Positions 1 through 11,257 are shown, numbered from the stretch's first letter. The stretch is 30,521 nt of DNA from Kiloniellaceae bacterium (GCA_021776195.1 JAJFGK010000103.1:1-30521), one strand, 5' to 3'. Notes: a model not told the origin generated them from the sequence alone. Program-made: numbers and translations.

Positions 1-15
1 AAGACCTTCGCTTAA
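1..15 (+). CDS. atpA: ATP synthase F1 subunit alpha, 3' end only (partial)
   Basis: The first fifteen bases read as four codons (K-T-F-A) and a TAA stop. A short Lys/Arg-Thr-Phe-Ala tail is common at the C-terminus of alphaproteobacterial AtpA, and atpA is the expected gene directly before atpG in the atpHAGDC operon. Both points are family knowledge; four codons alone prove nothing. The rest of the gene lies left of the window. Confidence 0.6.
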   Translation, partial: KTFA

Positions 16-67
16 GCGCGTCGCAGCCGCGACCGCACGAAGCGACAAGAGCCGGGGATAGGCGCGC

Positions 68-958
68 ATGCCGAGCCTCAAGGACCTCAAGATCCGGATC
101 GCCAGCGTCAAGTCGACGCAGAAGATCACGCAGGCCATGAAAATGGTGGCTGCGGCCAAACTGCGCCGGGCACAGGAAGCGGCGGAGGCCTCGCGGCCCT
201 ATGCCGAACGCATGGAGCGCATGCTGGGCTCGCTGGCGACCGTGGCGGCCGGCCAGGCGGGTGCCCCAAAGCTGCTGGCGGGAAGTGGCAAGGATGCGGT
301 TCATCTGATCGTCGTCGCGACCGCCGACCGCGGGCTTTGCGGCGGCTTCAACACGAATATCCTGCGCGAGGCCCGGCGTCAGGTCGCGGCCAAGATCGAG
401 GCCGGCAAGGAGGTCAAGATCCTCTGTGTCGGGCGCAAGGCGCGCGATGGACTGCGGCGCGACCACCCCGACAAGATCATCGATACGATCGAGGATATCG
501 CCAAGCCGCGCTTGGAGTTTGTCTCGGCCGGGGCAATCGGCGAACGGGTCGCCGCGATGTTCGAGGCCGGCGAGTTCGACGTCTGCACGCTGGTTTATGC
601 CCGCTTCAAGTCGGCCATGACCCAGATCGTCACCGCGCAGCAGTTGATCCCCTTCGTTCCCGAGAGCGACGGAAGCGAGCTGGGCGAGGAAGCGGGCGGC
701 AGCGCGGTCTACGACTACGAGCCCGACGAGAACGAAATCCTCTCGGCACTGCTGCCGCGCAACCTGTCGGTCCAGATCTATAAGGCGCTGCTGGAGAACC
801 AGGCGAGCGAGCACGGCGCGCGAATGACCGCGATGGACAGCGCGACGCGAAATGCCGGCGAAATGATCAAGAGCCTGACCCTGGTCTACAACCGGACGCG
901 CCAGGCGGCGATCACCAAGGAGCTGATCGAGATCATCTCCGCCAAGGAAGCATTGTAA
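68..958 (+). CDS. atpG: ATP synthase F1 subunit gamma
   Basis: This is the 296-residue gamma subunit, the rotating central shaft of F1 that couples proton flow through Fo to ATP synthesis at the inner membrane face. The N-terminal helix carries the family pattern [29 protein letters not shown]. The conserved DRGLCGGFN segment is at about residues 88-96, and the C-terminal helix has the typical [11 protein letters not shown] motif followed by [15 protein letters not shown]. Length matches alphaproteobacterial homologues. A purine-rich GGGGA lies about eight bases before the ATG. It sits between atpA and atpD as in the canonical operon, so it is co-transcribed from a promoter left of the window. 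No oddities are visible. Confidence 0.98.
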   Translation: MPSLKDLKIRIASVKSTQKITQAMKMVAAAKLRRAQEAAEASRPYAERMERMLGSLATVAAGQAGAPKLLAGSGKDAVHLIVVATADRGLCGGFNTNILREARRQVAAKIEAGKEVKILCVGRKARDGLRRDHPDKIIDTIEDIAKPRLEFVSAGAIGERVAAMFEAGEFDVCTLVYARFKSAMTQIVTAQQLIPFVPESDGSELGEEAGGSAVYDYEPDENEILSALLPRNLSVQIYKALLENQASEHGARMTAMDSATRNAGEMIKSLTLVYNRTRQAAITKELIEIISAKEAL

Positions 959-1011
959 TTCGAGCGATTGTGAAGACCGCCGGCCGGATGCCGGGTCTGA
1001 CAAGGGAGTGA

Positions 1012-2436
<1,425 letters not shown>

Positions 2437-2479
2437 GGCATTCAGCTAGAGGCCGGAACGAGGCGAAAGGGCAAACGCG

Positions 2480-2887
2480 ATGACCGAGAACACGGTCGAG
2501 TTCGAACTGGTGGCGCCGGAAAAGCTATTGCTTTCCAAGCCCGTCGAGATGGTCGTGGTGCCCGGAGAAGACGGCGACTTCGGTGTCCTGCCACGGCACT
2601 CCTTGCTGCTCTCCAATGTCCGGCCCGGCGTCATCCGCGTCTATCAGGATGGCGCGGTGATCGAGAGTATCTTCGTGGCCGGTGGTTTCGCCGAAGTCAC
2701 ACCGGAGCGTTGCACCGTTCTGGCCGAGGAAGCCCTGCCGCTCGACGAGATCGACCGTGCCGCGGTCGAGCAGAGCCTGAAGGATCTGCGGGACGATCTG
2801 GTGGATGCCGGCAGCGAAGAGGCCAAGGCGGTCGTCGCCGGCAAAATCGCCGTGGATGAGGCGAAACTGGCGGCCATCGCCGGCTAG
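2480..2887 (+). CDS. atpC: ATP synthase F1 subunit epsilon
   Basis: This is the 135-residue epsilon subunit, part of the central stalk, which inhibits ATP hydrolysis. The N-terminal beta-sandwich carries the family signature PGEDGDFGVLPRHSLLL at about residues 29-45, followed by GVIRV and the FVAGGFAEV strand. The C-terminal third (about residues 88-135) is the Ala/Glu/Lys-rich helical hairpin. Length fits alphaproteobacterial AtpC. It is the last gene of the atp operon. No convincing intrinsic terminator was found in the 145 bases after it, so read-through into the next plus-strand gene is possible. Confidence 0.97.
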   Translation: MTENTVEFELVAPEKLLLSKPVEMVVVPGEDGDFGVLPRHSLLLSNVRPGVIRVYQDGAVIESIFVAGGFAEVTPERCTVLAEEALPLDEIDRAAVEQSLKDLRDDLVDAGSEEAKAVVAGKIAVDEAKLAAIAG

Positions 2888-3032
2888 CCCAGCAGTCTCC
2901 ATCCAGGCCGCGGATTGAGCTATGCCCGGATAACGTGCTAGAGTAACAACCAGACCTTTGCGGTTGTCGGGGCGCGCGGCTCTACTTAACCGGCCGCTGA
3001 CGGCGGTCGGTTTGGGCCAGCGGAGCAAGTGC

Positions 3033-3836
3033 ATGGGGCATTGGTCTCTCGACGACATTTCCTGGCAGGACTTTCGGCCCGAAGAGGTCGACCCGGAGCT
3101 GTTGAAGGTCGTCAAGGCCGCGGCCATGGTCGAGTACAACGGGGCCGACTACGCCATCTATCTCGGCAACGTCTTCAAGGACGATCCCGCGTTCCGGGAG
3201 GCGGTGGAGGTCTGGGCCAGGGAAGAGGTCCAGCACGGCGCCGCCCTGGGACGCTGGGCCCAGATCGCTGATCCCGACTGGGACTTCGAAGGCAGCTTTC
3301 GGCGCTACAGCGAGGGCTACTCGATCCCGCTCGATGTCGAGGCTTCGGTACGCGGCTCGCGGGCCAGCGAACTGGTGGCGCGCTGTATCGTCGAGGTCGG
3401 CACCTCATCCTACTACAGCGCTCTGGGAGAGGCCGCGCGCGAGCCGGTCCTGCAGTCGATCTGCCGCCACATCGCGGCCGACGAGCTGCGACACTACAAG
3501 CTGTTCTACGACCATCTAAGGCGCTATCTGAAGCTTGAATCGATTGGCCGCTGGCAGCGTGTCCGGGTTGCCTTGGGGCGGATTGGCGAGACCGAGGACG
3601 ACGAGTTGGCCTACGCCTACTATGCGGCCAACGTCCCGGCCAGCATCCCCTATGACCGTAAAGCATCGGTCCAGGCGCATCGCTCGCGGGCCTTCGGCTA
3701 CTATCGGCCGCGCCATGTGCGCCGGGCCGTCGCCATGGGCTTCAAGGCGGCCGGACTCAATCCCCAGGGCCGGCTGTCCGACTGGGCCTCGCGCCTTGCC
3801 TATCGCCTGCTGCGCTGGCGGGTCGGGACGGCCTAG
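3033..3836 (+). CDS. Ferritin-like diiron four-helix-bundle protein, function unknown
   Basis: A 267-residue protein with a complete diiron ligand pattern: E34 on helix one, E65-x-x-H68 (in REEVQH), E121 (in VEVGTS) and E151-x-x-H154 (in DELRHYK). This E/ExxH/E/ExxH arrangement is that of ferritin-like carboxylate diiron proteins such as rubrerythrin, acyl-ACP desaturases and related oxygenases. The roughly 100-residue C-terminal part is basic and aromatic (YYRPRHVRRA) and has no recognised domain. An in-frame ATG at 2958 would add 25 residues; 3033 was preferred because a GGAGC site precedes it and the protein then starts close to the first helix. It lies 145 bases after atpC and ends two bases from the convergent rppH stop. 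Whether it is an oxidase, desaturase-like enzyme or iron-handling protein cannot be told. Confidence 0.8.
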   Translation: MGHWSLDDISWQDFRPEEVDPELLKVVKAAAMVEYNGADYAIYLGNVFKDDPAFREAVEVWAREEVQHGAALGRWAQIADPDWDFEGSFRRYSEGYSIPLDVEASVRGSRASELVARCIVEVGTSSYYSALGEAAREPVLQSICRHIAADELRHYKLFYDHLRRYLKLESIGRWQRVRVALGRIGETEDDELAYAYYAANVPASIPYDRKASVQAHRSRAFGYYRPRHVRRAVAMGFKAAGLNPQGRLSDWASRLAYRLLRWRVGTA

Positions 3837-3838
3837 AA

Positions 3839-4327
3839 TCACGCCTCCGCCACCAGGTGGCGGAACTCCGCAGCCAACTTCTCGTAGAGCGGTCGCTTGA
3901 AGTCGACAATGGTGGCGGGCAGATCGGCGAGACGAAGCCAGCGCCAGCGGGCGAACTCCGGATGCTGGTCGGCCGCGAGGTCGAAATCCCGGTCCTCGCC
4001 GAGAAAACGAAAGGCGAACCACTTCTGCTTCTGGCCGCGATAGCGTCCCTGCCAAGCGGTCCGGGCCAGCGCTTCCGGGAGGTCGTAGCGCAGCCAGTCG
4101 CGGCTCTCGGCCAGCAGCTCGGCCTTGTCGGTGCCGGTTTCCTCGGCCAGTTCGCGAACCGCGGCGGCCAGGGGGTCTTCCCGTTCGTCGATGCCGCCCT
4201 GGGGCAGTTGCCAGGCGCCCGGCGTGTCGTGCCGCTCACCGGCGAAGACCAGCCCGTCACGGCTGATCAGAACGATGCCAACGCCCAGCCGGTAGGGCCG
4301 TTTGTCGCTGTCGGCGCTCTCGGTCAA
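3839..4327 (-). CDS. rppH: RNA pyrophosphohydrolase (Nudix hydrolase)
   Basis: A 162-residue Nudix protein predicted to remove pyrophosphate from the 5' end of triphosphorylated mRNAs, which triggers RNase E decay. The Nudix box begins with GGID at residue 45 and runs to REL-x-EETG at residue 65. It is preceded by the RppH-type stretch W-Q-L-P-Q-GG, and YRLGVG appears near the N-terminus. The best start is a TTG at 4327 with an AGGTGGG site six to seven bases ahead; no ATG lies in a suitable place, and translation upstream runs into the preceding gene's reading region. It begins 11 bases after the deacetylase stop, so it is the last gene of the long minus-strand block. The older name invasion-associated IalA/NudH applies to the same family. 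Confidence 0.92.
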   Translation of the reverse strand: MTESADSDKRPYRLGVGIVLISRDGLVFAGERHDTPGAWQLPQGGIDEREDPLAAAVRELAEETGTDKAELLAESRDWLRYDLPEALARTAWQGRYRGQKQKWFAFRFLGEDRDFDLAADQHPEFARWRWLRLADLPATIVDFKRPLYEKLAAEFRHLVAEA

Positions 4328-4338
4328 GGTTGTCCCAC

Positions 4339-5883
4339 CTAGCGAAGCTCCTGGAGATTGGCCACCGCGGTGATCGGTGCCAGGACGAAGCCGCGCGCCT
4401 CGACCTCCCTGGCCCATTTGGACAGCCGCTCGAGGCTCACGGGGAAGGGCTGGGCCAGCGCCACCGCCGCGCCCTCGGTCTTGGCGATGCGCTCGATCTG
4501 GGCGAGACGGGCATCGATTGCGATCCGGCTGGCCTGGCGCTCGTCGATCTGCCGGTTGTTGATGGCGCGGGGCACGCCCAGCCGGTCGGCCAGCTCGGCG
4601 CCGATGGACTGGGCCACCGGCCGGTTGTCGAGATAGAGCAGGCCGCGCTGCTTCAGCGTCTTCAGCATCGCCGTCATGGGCGCGGTGGCCGTGGAAAACC
4701 GCGAGCCCATGTTGCCGACCAGCCCGACGAACGCGCTGCCGCGCCCGAGGATCCAATCGAGTCGTTCGCCGTTCTCGGCGTCATTCAAGGTTGTCAGCAA
4801 GGCCTGGGGCCCGGGATCGTCGGCGGGGAAGGTGACGGGCTCCATGGGCAGGTCGAGCATGACCTCGTGGCCATGGGCGCGGGCCAGGGCAATCCAGCTC
4901 TGGAGGTCGCGCGCATAGGGGGTGAAGGACAGTGTCACGTTGGCCGGCAAAAGTTTGATCGCCGCTTCGGTCGCCGAGTCGGCCAGGCCGAGGCCGGTCA
5001 CGACGACCGCGATCCGCGGTCGCTGGTCGGGCGCATCGAAGGCACTGCCGAATCGTTGCCAGGCGAGCACGGGTGTTGGGCTCGGCACCTGGGGTAGGGC
5101 CGCAGTTTGTTCGGGCTCGGGCTGTTCGGGCCCGGGCTGTTCGGGCTCGGACTGTTCCGGCTCGGACTGTTCCCGCTCGGTCCGCGGCGTCGGTGTCTCG
5201 GCGCCCTGGCTGTCCCCACTGTCCGATGGGCCGTCGCCTCCCAACCCCGTGGCCGTCGGCGTCGCGGCGTCGGTCGTGGCGGCAGGGTCGGTTGCCGCCA
5301 GAGGCTTCTCCTCGGGCCCGGCAGCCTCCTCTGGGCCGACGTCGGCCATCACCTCGGCCAGGGTCGTGGCCGGGTCACGATCCGGCAAGCCGCCAGTCTC
5401 GCTCTCCGGGCTGTCGGCCGGGGTTCCACTGATTTCGGTTTCGGCCTCCTGCGCACCGGTACCGGCGGCCGCGGTCGCGTCCCGCGGTGCGACGTCCTGG
5501 CCGTCTTCGGCGGAGGGTTGGTCCGGGTCGGCCGGCGTCGCGGCACCCGGCACCATCTCGTTTGGCGCGTCATCGGGCGCAAGCGGTTCGGCCATGGCGT
5601 CGGATGGCACCCTGTCATCCGGCGGCACCGCAGCGGGCTCTGCCGCCGCCGCAAGGACCGCGTCCGCGGGTGGGATGGGAAGGATCAGCGCGGTGTCGCG
5701 GATTGTCACACGGGTGCCGCCCGCATCCGGAAAGACGAAGAGGTAGGATGCGCCGGCGGCCAACAGGAAAAACAGGCAGAGCCAACTGCCGACAAGAAGG
5801 GCGCCGGCCCAACCTCCCTTGGCCGAACGCCCTTCGGGCTGTGAATCCGAGGTGCCTCGCGACTCCGCCACCTTTGCCAACAC
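4339..5883 (-). CDS. Divergent polysaccharide deacetylase family protein (YibQ/DUF610 type), membrane anchored
   Basis: A 514-residue protein. After a short cytoplasmic head it has one membrane segment at about residues 27-49 (ALLVGSWLCLFFLLAAG). A long Pro/Ala/Glu/Asp/Thr-rich linker at about residues 55-285 contains a short tandem repeat. The C-terminal domain starts at about residue 288 (PRIAVVVTGLGL) and includes LDLPMEP, GLVGNMGSRF and LLYLDNRP, typical of the YibQ-like divergent polysaccharide deacetylases. The catalytic domain would be periplasmic. In many alphaproteobacteria this gene follows envC and ctpA, as here, suggesting a role in cell-wall remodelling; the true substrate is not established. 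It is separated from ctpA by 81 bases holding a strong inverted repeat. Confidence 0.88.
   Translation of the reverse strand: MLAKVAESRGTSDSQPEGRSAKGGWAGALLVGSWLCLFFLLAAGASYLFVFPDAGGTRVTIRDTALILPIPPADAVLAAAAEPAAVPPDDRVPSDAMAEPLAPDDAPNEMVPGAATPADPDQPSAEDGQDVAPRDATAAAGTGAQEAETEISGTPADSPESETGGLPDRDPATTLAEVMADVGPEEAAGPEEKPLAATDPAATTDAATPTATGLGGDGPSDSGDSQGAETPTPRTEREQSEPEQSEPEQPGPEQPEPEQTAALPQVPSPTPVLAWQRFGSAFDAPDQRPRIAVVVTGLGLADSATEAAIKLLPANVTLSFTPYARDLQSWIALARAHGHEVMLDLPMEPVTFPADDPGPQALLTTLNDAENGERLDWILGRGSAFVGLVGNMGSRFSTATAPMTAMLKTLKQRGLLYLDNRPVAQSIGAELADRLGVPRAINNRQIDERQASRIAIDARLAQIERIAKTEGAAVALAQPFPVSLERLSKWAREVEARGFVLAPITAVANLQELR
5108..5182 (-). repeat. Five tandem imperfect 15-bp units inside the deacetylase linker
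   Basis: On the plus strand, five consecutive 15-base units start with TGTTC and differ at only a few positions: 5108, 5123, 5138, 5153 and 5168. On the coding strand they give the pentapeptide E-Q-S/P-E/G-P repeated. The unit is in frame, so copy-number change would lengthen or shorten the periplasmic linker without a frameshift. Confidence 0.85.
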
Positions 5884-5888
5884 CTGCC

Positions 5889-5955
5889 CGGCCGGACGGC
5901 CGTCTCCTGAGTTGCCGGCCGGAAGACCGATTCCCGAGGGAACGCCTTCCGGCCG
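5889..5955 (-). other. Structured intercistronic region (nested inverted repeats) between ctpA and the deacetylase gene
   Basis: The arm CGGCCGGAAG (5916-5925) is matched perfectly by CTTCCGGCCG (5946-5955), ten base pairs. Inside the 20-base loop lies a second perfect repeat, TTCCC/GGGAA (5931-5935 and 5938-5942). A smaller hairpin CGGCC-GGAC-GGCCG sits at 5889-5902. On the minus strand the RNA would fold right after the ctpA stop. No U-tract follows, so it is not a canonical intrinsic terminator. An RNA-stability or processing element, or partial attenuation, is more likely. Confidence 0.6.
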
Positions 5956-5964
5956 CGCCTTTCG

Positions 5965-7254
5965 CTAGTTCACTTGAGGCCGATCGTTGTAGATCGCCAG
6001 GCCATGCAGAAGGTCGATCGCGCGGGCGAGTTGGAAGTCCTCGGCGGCGGCCTCGCTCGGCGTCTCGTCGGCGTTGCTTTCCGCTTCCGGATCGCCGCTG
6101 CCGCCTTCGTTTTCCAGGGCGCCGCGAAGATCCGACTCGCGCCGCCCGCCGCGGGCCTCCGCGGGGGCCTCGACCTGGACCTGTTCGACCAGGATATCGG
6201 GGTCGATGCCCTTGGCCTGGATCGAACGCCCGGAGGGTGTGTAGTAGCGCGCCGTGGTCAGGCGCATGGCCCCGTGCCCGCCCAGAGGGATGATCGTCTG
6301 GACCGAGCCCTTGCCGAAGGACTTGGTGCCCATGATGATCGCCCGGCGATGATCCTGCAGGGCGCCCGCGACGATCTCGGAGGCCGAGGCGGAGCCGCCG
6401 TTGATCAGAACCACGACCGGCAGGTTCTCGGCCAGGTCGCCTTTCTTGGCGTTGAAACGCTGAGCGTCGTCGGTCTCGCGCCCCCGGGTCGAGACGATCT
6501 CGCCACGGTCGAGGAAGGCATCGCTCACGGCGATCGCCTGATCCAGCAGTCCGCCGGGATTGTTCCGCAAATCGAGCACGTAGCCGATAAGCTTGTTGCC
6601 CATCTCCTCCTTCAACTTCGCAAAGCTCTTCTCCAAACCGGGCATGGTCTGTTGGTTGAAGGTCGTGACCCGCAGGTAGCCGACATCGCCCTCGACGCGA
6701 TCGCGGACCGAGCGAATCTTGATGATGTCGCGAGTGATCACCAGGTCGAAGGCGTCGCGACCCTCGCGGCGGACCGTGATGGTCAGGTCGGTGTTGACCT
6801 TGCCACGCATTCTCTCGACCGCCTCGTTGAGGGTCAGACCGAGCACCGCTTCGCCATCGAGGTGGGTGATATAGTCGCCGGCCTCGACACCGGCGGCATG
6901 GGCCGGCGTGTCGTCAATCGGCGAGACCACCTTCACCAGGCCGTTCTCCATGGTGACCTCGATGCCGAGGCCGCCGAACTCGCCCTTGGTCTGGACCCGC
7001 ATGTCCTTGAAGGAGTTGGCATTCATGTAGCTGGAATGAGGGTCCAGCGACGTCAACATGCCTTGGATCGCGTTTTCGATCAGCTCTTCGTCGGTTGCCT
7101 CTTCGACATACTCCGCTCGAACGCGCTCGAACACGTCGCTGAACAGCTTGAGCTGCCGATAGGTTTCCGATCGGTTGTCCTGCGCCGCGAGACTGGCGGG
7201 GAGCATCAAAGTCAAGGCGACCGCAAGGGCCGCAATCTTCAGTCTGGGCATCAT
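5965..7254 (-). CDS. ctpA: S41 family carboxy-terminal processing protease
   Basis: A 429-residue periplasmic serine protease of the CtpA/Prc family. Residues 1-24 form a signal peptide ending in SLAAQ. A PDZ domain spans about residues 88-165 (GGLGIEV, then AGVEAGDYITHLDGE). The S41 catalytic core has the Ser in GGSASASEI (S290) and the Lys in GTKSFGKGSVQ (K315). Their spacing of 25 equals the S452/K477 spacing known for E. coli Prc. The last 60 residues are acidic and variable. The gene overlaps the envC stop by four bases, implying translational coupling. The pairing with an EnvC-type regulator fits a role in controlling murein hydrolases. Confidence 0.95.
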   Translation of the reverse strand: MMPRLKIAALAVALTLMLPASLAAQDNRSETYRQLKLFSDVFERVRAEYVEEATDEELIENAIQGMLTSLDPHSSYMNANSFKDMRVQTKGEFGGLGIEVTMENGLVKVVSPIDDTPAHAAGVEAGDYITHLDGEAVLGLTLNEAVERMRGKVNTDLTITVRREGRDAFDLVITRDIIKIRSVRDRVEGDVGYLRVTTFNQQTMPGLEKSFAKLKEEMGNKLIGYVLDLRNNPGGLLDQAIAVSDAFLDRGEIVSTRGRETDDAQRFNAKKGDLAENLPVVVLINGGSASASEIVAGALQDHRRAIIMGTKSFGKGSVQTIIPLGGHGAMRLTTARYYTPSGRSIQAKGIDPDILVEQVQVEAPAEARGGRRESDLRGALENEGGSGDPEAESNADETPSEAAAEDFQLARAIDLLHGLAIYNDRPQVN

Positions 7255-8645
7255 CCTCTCACTTTACTTCCGGTCATCGAAATCCAGGGAAGCGGGTCGA
7301 CGGGCTGCCCCGCGTGTCGCAGCTCCAAGTATAGTTCCGATTCGTTAAGATTGGTGTCGCCCAAGCCCACGGGCTCGCCTGCGAGCACCCACTGGCCCAC
7401 CACCACTTCGATCCGTCCAAGTCCGGCCAGCAGGCTATGATAACTGTCGCCGTGGTCGATGATCAAGATTAGGCCAAAGCTTCGGAAAGGCCCAGCATAG
7501 ACTACCCGGCCATCATAGGGCGCCAACACCACCGCGCCAGGCCGACCGCCGATCAAAAGTCCGCGAGATTCCGAGCCGTATCCGTGTTCGGCGCCCAGGG
7601 ACTGGCCAAAGCGCGCGCGGATTTCGCCCTGCAGCGGCAGGACCAATTGATCGGGGCCCGGCACGAAGGTGCGCAGCCGTGCTTCGGCGATCTGGCTGGT
7701 TTCGCCGCTCTGTTCGGGTGCAGCGGTTTCGGGCGCGCCAGACTCGGATGTGGCCGACTCCGGCGTGGCCGACTCTGGCGGGGTCGATTCGGGCAGGACG
7801 AGGGCTGAATCGGACTCCGGCTTGCGCTTGGGCAGTGCGGCTTGCTCGGGGTCGGCGGCCGCGACCTCGGGCGTCCGTGCCGGGGCGGCCTCGAGGCGCG
7901 CCATCAAGTCGCGCAGATCCCTGGCTTCCGCGGCCAGTTTCTCGGCCTGGGCGGCATAGCCCGACAGGGCCTGGCGCGCATTTGCCTCCTGTCCGCGTTT
8001 TTCCTGCATCAGGCCCACCAGATCGTCGCGCTCGCGCATGAAGGCGGCAAGGGCCAAGCGGAGTTTCCGGCGCTCGCTGGCGATGGATTGGGTCAGGCTC
8101 GCGACCAGCAGCTCTTCCTCCTTGAGGTCTTGCTCGCGGGCCCGCAGGGCCGGGGCCCGGGTGCGCAGCAGGAAGGCGCCGCGCAGCAGGTCGATCGGCT
8201 CGGCGGCACGGGTCAAAAGGACTTGGCGGGGGGCCAGCGCAAGGGTCTGCAGTGCGGTCATGGCGCGGTACAGTTGATGGCGGTTCGCGCGCAGCGACGC
8301 GGCGCGTTCACCGGCGCGCGCCTCCAACTCGCGCAGCCGCCGTTCGCTGTCATCGAGATCCTGCTCGGTGTCCCGGGCCTTGCGGGCCAGGCCGACCAGC
8401 CGCACCTTGAGATCCAGAGTTTCGCGCCTGAGTGCCTCGGCCGCCGTCTCCAGCTGTTTGGCCTTGCTACGCTCGGCGGCGCTGGCCTTCTCCAGGGCCT
8501 CCGCTTCGGCCTTCGATGGCGTGTCGCTTTGCCCCCCGGCCGGTCCGGCCGACAGGGCCAGGAGCAGGAGGACCGTCGCCGTTGCCAGCAGCCCCGGGAT
8601 GCGCCGGGGCAAGGAACTGAAGGTGGTTGCGAGGATTGCCTGCAC
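7251..8645 (-). CDS. envC: EnvC-type murein hydrolase activator with degenerate LytM domain
   Basis: A 464-residue exported protein. An N-terminal hydrophobic segment at about residues 15-38 (LLATATVLLLLALSAG) acts as a signal peptide. A long coiled coil rich in Ala, Glu, Leu and Arg covers about residues 40-260. A Pro/Glu/Ser/Ala-rich linker with a five-residue repeat follows. The C-terminal M23/LytM domain is at about residues 345-460. The zinc ligands of active M23 peptidases are missing: GLLIGG stands where HxGxD is expected, and LYLELR where the HxH motif is expected. This is how EnvC and NlpD activate amidases without cutting murein themselves. The gene lies two bases after gpmI and overlaps ctpA by four bases. 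Confidence 0.92.
   Translation of the reverse strand: MQAILATTFSSLPRRIPGLLATATVLLLLALSAGPAGGQSDTPSKAEAEALEKASAAERSKAKQLETAAEALRRETLDLKVRLVGLARKARDTEQDLDDSERRLRELEARAGERAASLRANRHQLYRAMTALQTLALAPRQVLLTRAAEPIDLLRGAFLLRTRAPALRAREQDLKEEELLVASLTQSIASERRKLRLALAAFMRERDDLVGLMQEKRGQEANARQALSGYAAQAEKLAAEARDLRDLMARLEAAPARTPEVAAADPEQAALPKRKPESDSALVLPESTPPESATPESATSESGAPETAAPEQSGETSQIAEARLRTFVPGPDQLVLPLQGEIRARFGQSLGAEHGYGSESRGLLIGGRPGAVVLAPYDGRVVYAGPFRSFGLILIIDHGDSYHSLLAGLGRIEVVVGQWVLAGEPVGLGDTNLNESELYLELRHAGQPVDPLPWISMTGSKVRG
7711..7800 (-). repeat. Six imperfect 15-bp tandem units in the EnvC linker
   Basis: Fifteen-base units begin at 7711, 7726, 7741, 7756, 7771 and 7786, most starting GACTC, GATTC, GTTTC or TGTTC. 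On the coding strand they encode P-E-S-A-T/P-like pentapeptides. They lie in frame in the linker between the coiled coil and the LytM domain. The unit length is the same as the repeat in the deacetylase two genes downstream, though the sequences differ. Confidence 0.75.
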
Positions 8646-8647
8646 AG

Positions 8648-10222
<1,575 letters not shown>

Positions 10223-10282
10223 GGCGTTTTCTATAGGCGCTTCATCCGCGCCGGGACAGCGAAAATTGGCCCCCTGGCGCCC

Positions 10283-10753
10283 TCAGGCGCGATGGTAGGG
10301 ATGGCCCTGGAGGATGGATTGCGCACGATAGAGTTGTTCGGCCAGGAGGGTGCGAACCAACAGGTGCGGCCAGGTCGCGGGACCGAAGGCCAGGACCCGG
10401 TCGGCGGCCTCGCGCACCCGCGGACTGAGACCGTCGGCACCGCCGATCATGATCGCGATGTCCTGGACCGTCTCGTCGCGCCACTGCCCCAGCAACTCGG
10501 CGAAGGCCAGGGAGGTGAGCGCGCGCCCGGTTTCGTCCAGGGCCAGGATCCGGGCCCCCTTGGGACTGGCGTCGAGCAGAAGATCCGCCTCGCGTTCGCG
10601 GCGCTGCAGGCTGGGGCCGCTCCGGCTTTCCTCCAGCTCCCGCACGGTCAGGCGGAAGGTCAGGCGCTTGGCATAGTGCTCGAACAGCATTTGCTCGGGG
10701 CCGCGGCGCGCCTTGCCGATGGCCAGGAGCGTGACGCGCAGGCCGTCCAACAT
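10283..10753 (-). CDS. rlmH: 23S rRNA (pseudouridine1915-N3)-methyltransferase
   Basis: A 156-residue SPOUT-class methyltransferase that uses S-adenosylmethionine to methylate pseudouridine 1915 in helix 69 of 23S rRNA. The trefoil-knot motifs are visible: ALDETGRALTSLAFAE at about residues 72-87, the IGGADG loop at about 103-108, and the C-terminal HLLVRTLLAEQLYRA ending in GHPYHRA, a near-invariant family tail. An AAGGAG site lies eight bases before the ATG. Length matches the family (about 155). It sits next to rsfS and nadD, its usual neighbours. Confidence 0.97.
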   Translation of the reverse strand: MLDGLRVTLLAIGKARRGPEQMLFEHYAKRLTFRLTVRELEESRSGPSLQRREREADLLLDASPKGARILALDETGRALTSLAFAELLGQWRDETVQDIAIMIGGADGLSPRVREAADRVLAFGPATWPHLLVRTLLAEQLYRAQSILQGHPYHRA

Positions 10754-10830
10754 GGAGCGGTCTCCTTATCGGCGGCGCTCGTGGATCCGCGGAGCTCGTG
10801 GGTTCAAAACCCTGTGATGCGCCCCGCGCC

Positions 10831-11226
10831 TCAGGGTGCGCTCAGGGACAGGGCCGCGTCGCCGCCACCCGGCACCTCGAATCCCCACATTTTCTCCAGT
10901 GCGTAGAAGCTGCGGACCTCTGGGCGGAACAGATGCACGATGACGTCGCCGGCGTCGATCAAAACCCAGTCGGAGCGCGCGGTGCCCTCCATCGAGAGGC
11001 CTTTGTGGCCGGCGCCCTTGAGCCGCTCCACGAGCTTCTGGGCCATGGCGCCAACATGACGCTGGGACCGCCCGGAGGCGATCACCATGAAATCGGCGAT
11101 GTCGGATTTTCCGGAAAGCGCGATGACCACCACCTCCTCGGCTTGATCGTCCTCAAGCGAGGCGGTCACCTCATGCAGGAGCTTTTCAGCTCCCTCATCG
11201 GCGGTACGCTGGGGGCCCGCCGTCAC
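10831..11226 (-). CDS. rsfS: Ribosomal silencing factor
   Basis: A 131-residue RsfS/Iojap protein, which binds ribosomal protein L14 and blocks subunit joining when nutrients are scarce. The core reads VVVIALSGKSDIADFMVIASGRSQRHV, then GTARSDWVLIDAGDVIVHLF and a final R-x-FYALEKMW. The start is a GTG at 11226 with an AAAGGG stretch immediately before it; no better ATG is available. It lies between nadD and rlmH, 31 and 77 bases from each. Confidence 0.96.
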   Translation of the reverse strand: MTAGPQRTADEGAEKLLHEVTASLEDDQAEEVVVIALSGKSDIADFMVIASGRSQRHVGAMAQKLVERLKGAGHKGLSMEGTARSDWVLIDAGDVIVHLFRPEVRSFYALEKMWGFEVPGGGDAALSLSAP

Positions 11227-11257
11227 CCCTTTGGTCTTGGCTATGGTGTTTTTCTCC

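Noticed and set aside
2888..3032. Promoter TTGAGC/CTAGAG upstream of the ferritin-like gene
   Set aside because: The -10-like hexamer matches consensus at only about half of its positions, which is not better than chance.
7251..8645. Active M23 peptidase in the EnvC-like gene
   Set aside because: The zinc ligands are replaced (GLLIGG and LYLELR), so an activator rather than an enzyme is the supported call.
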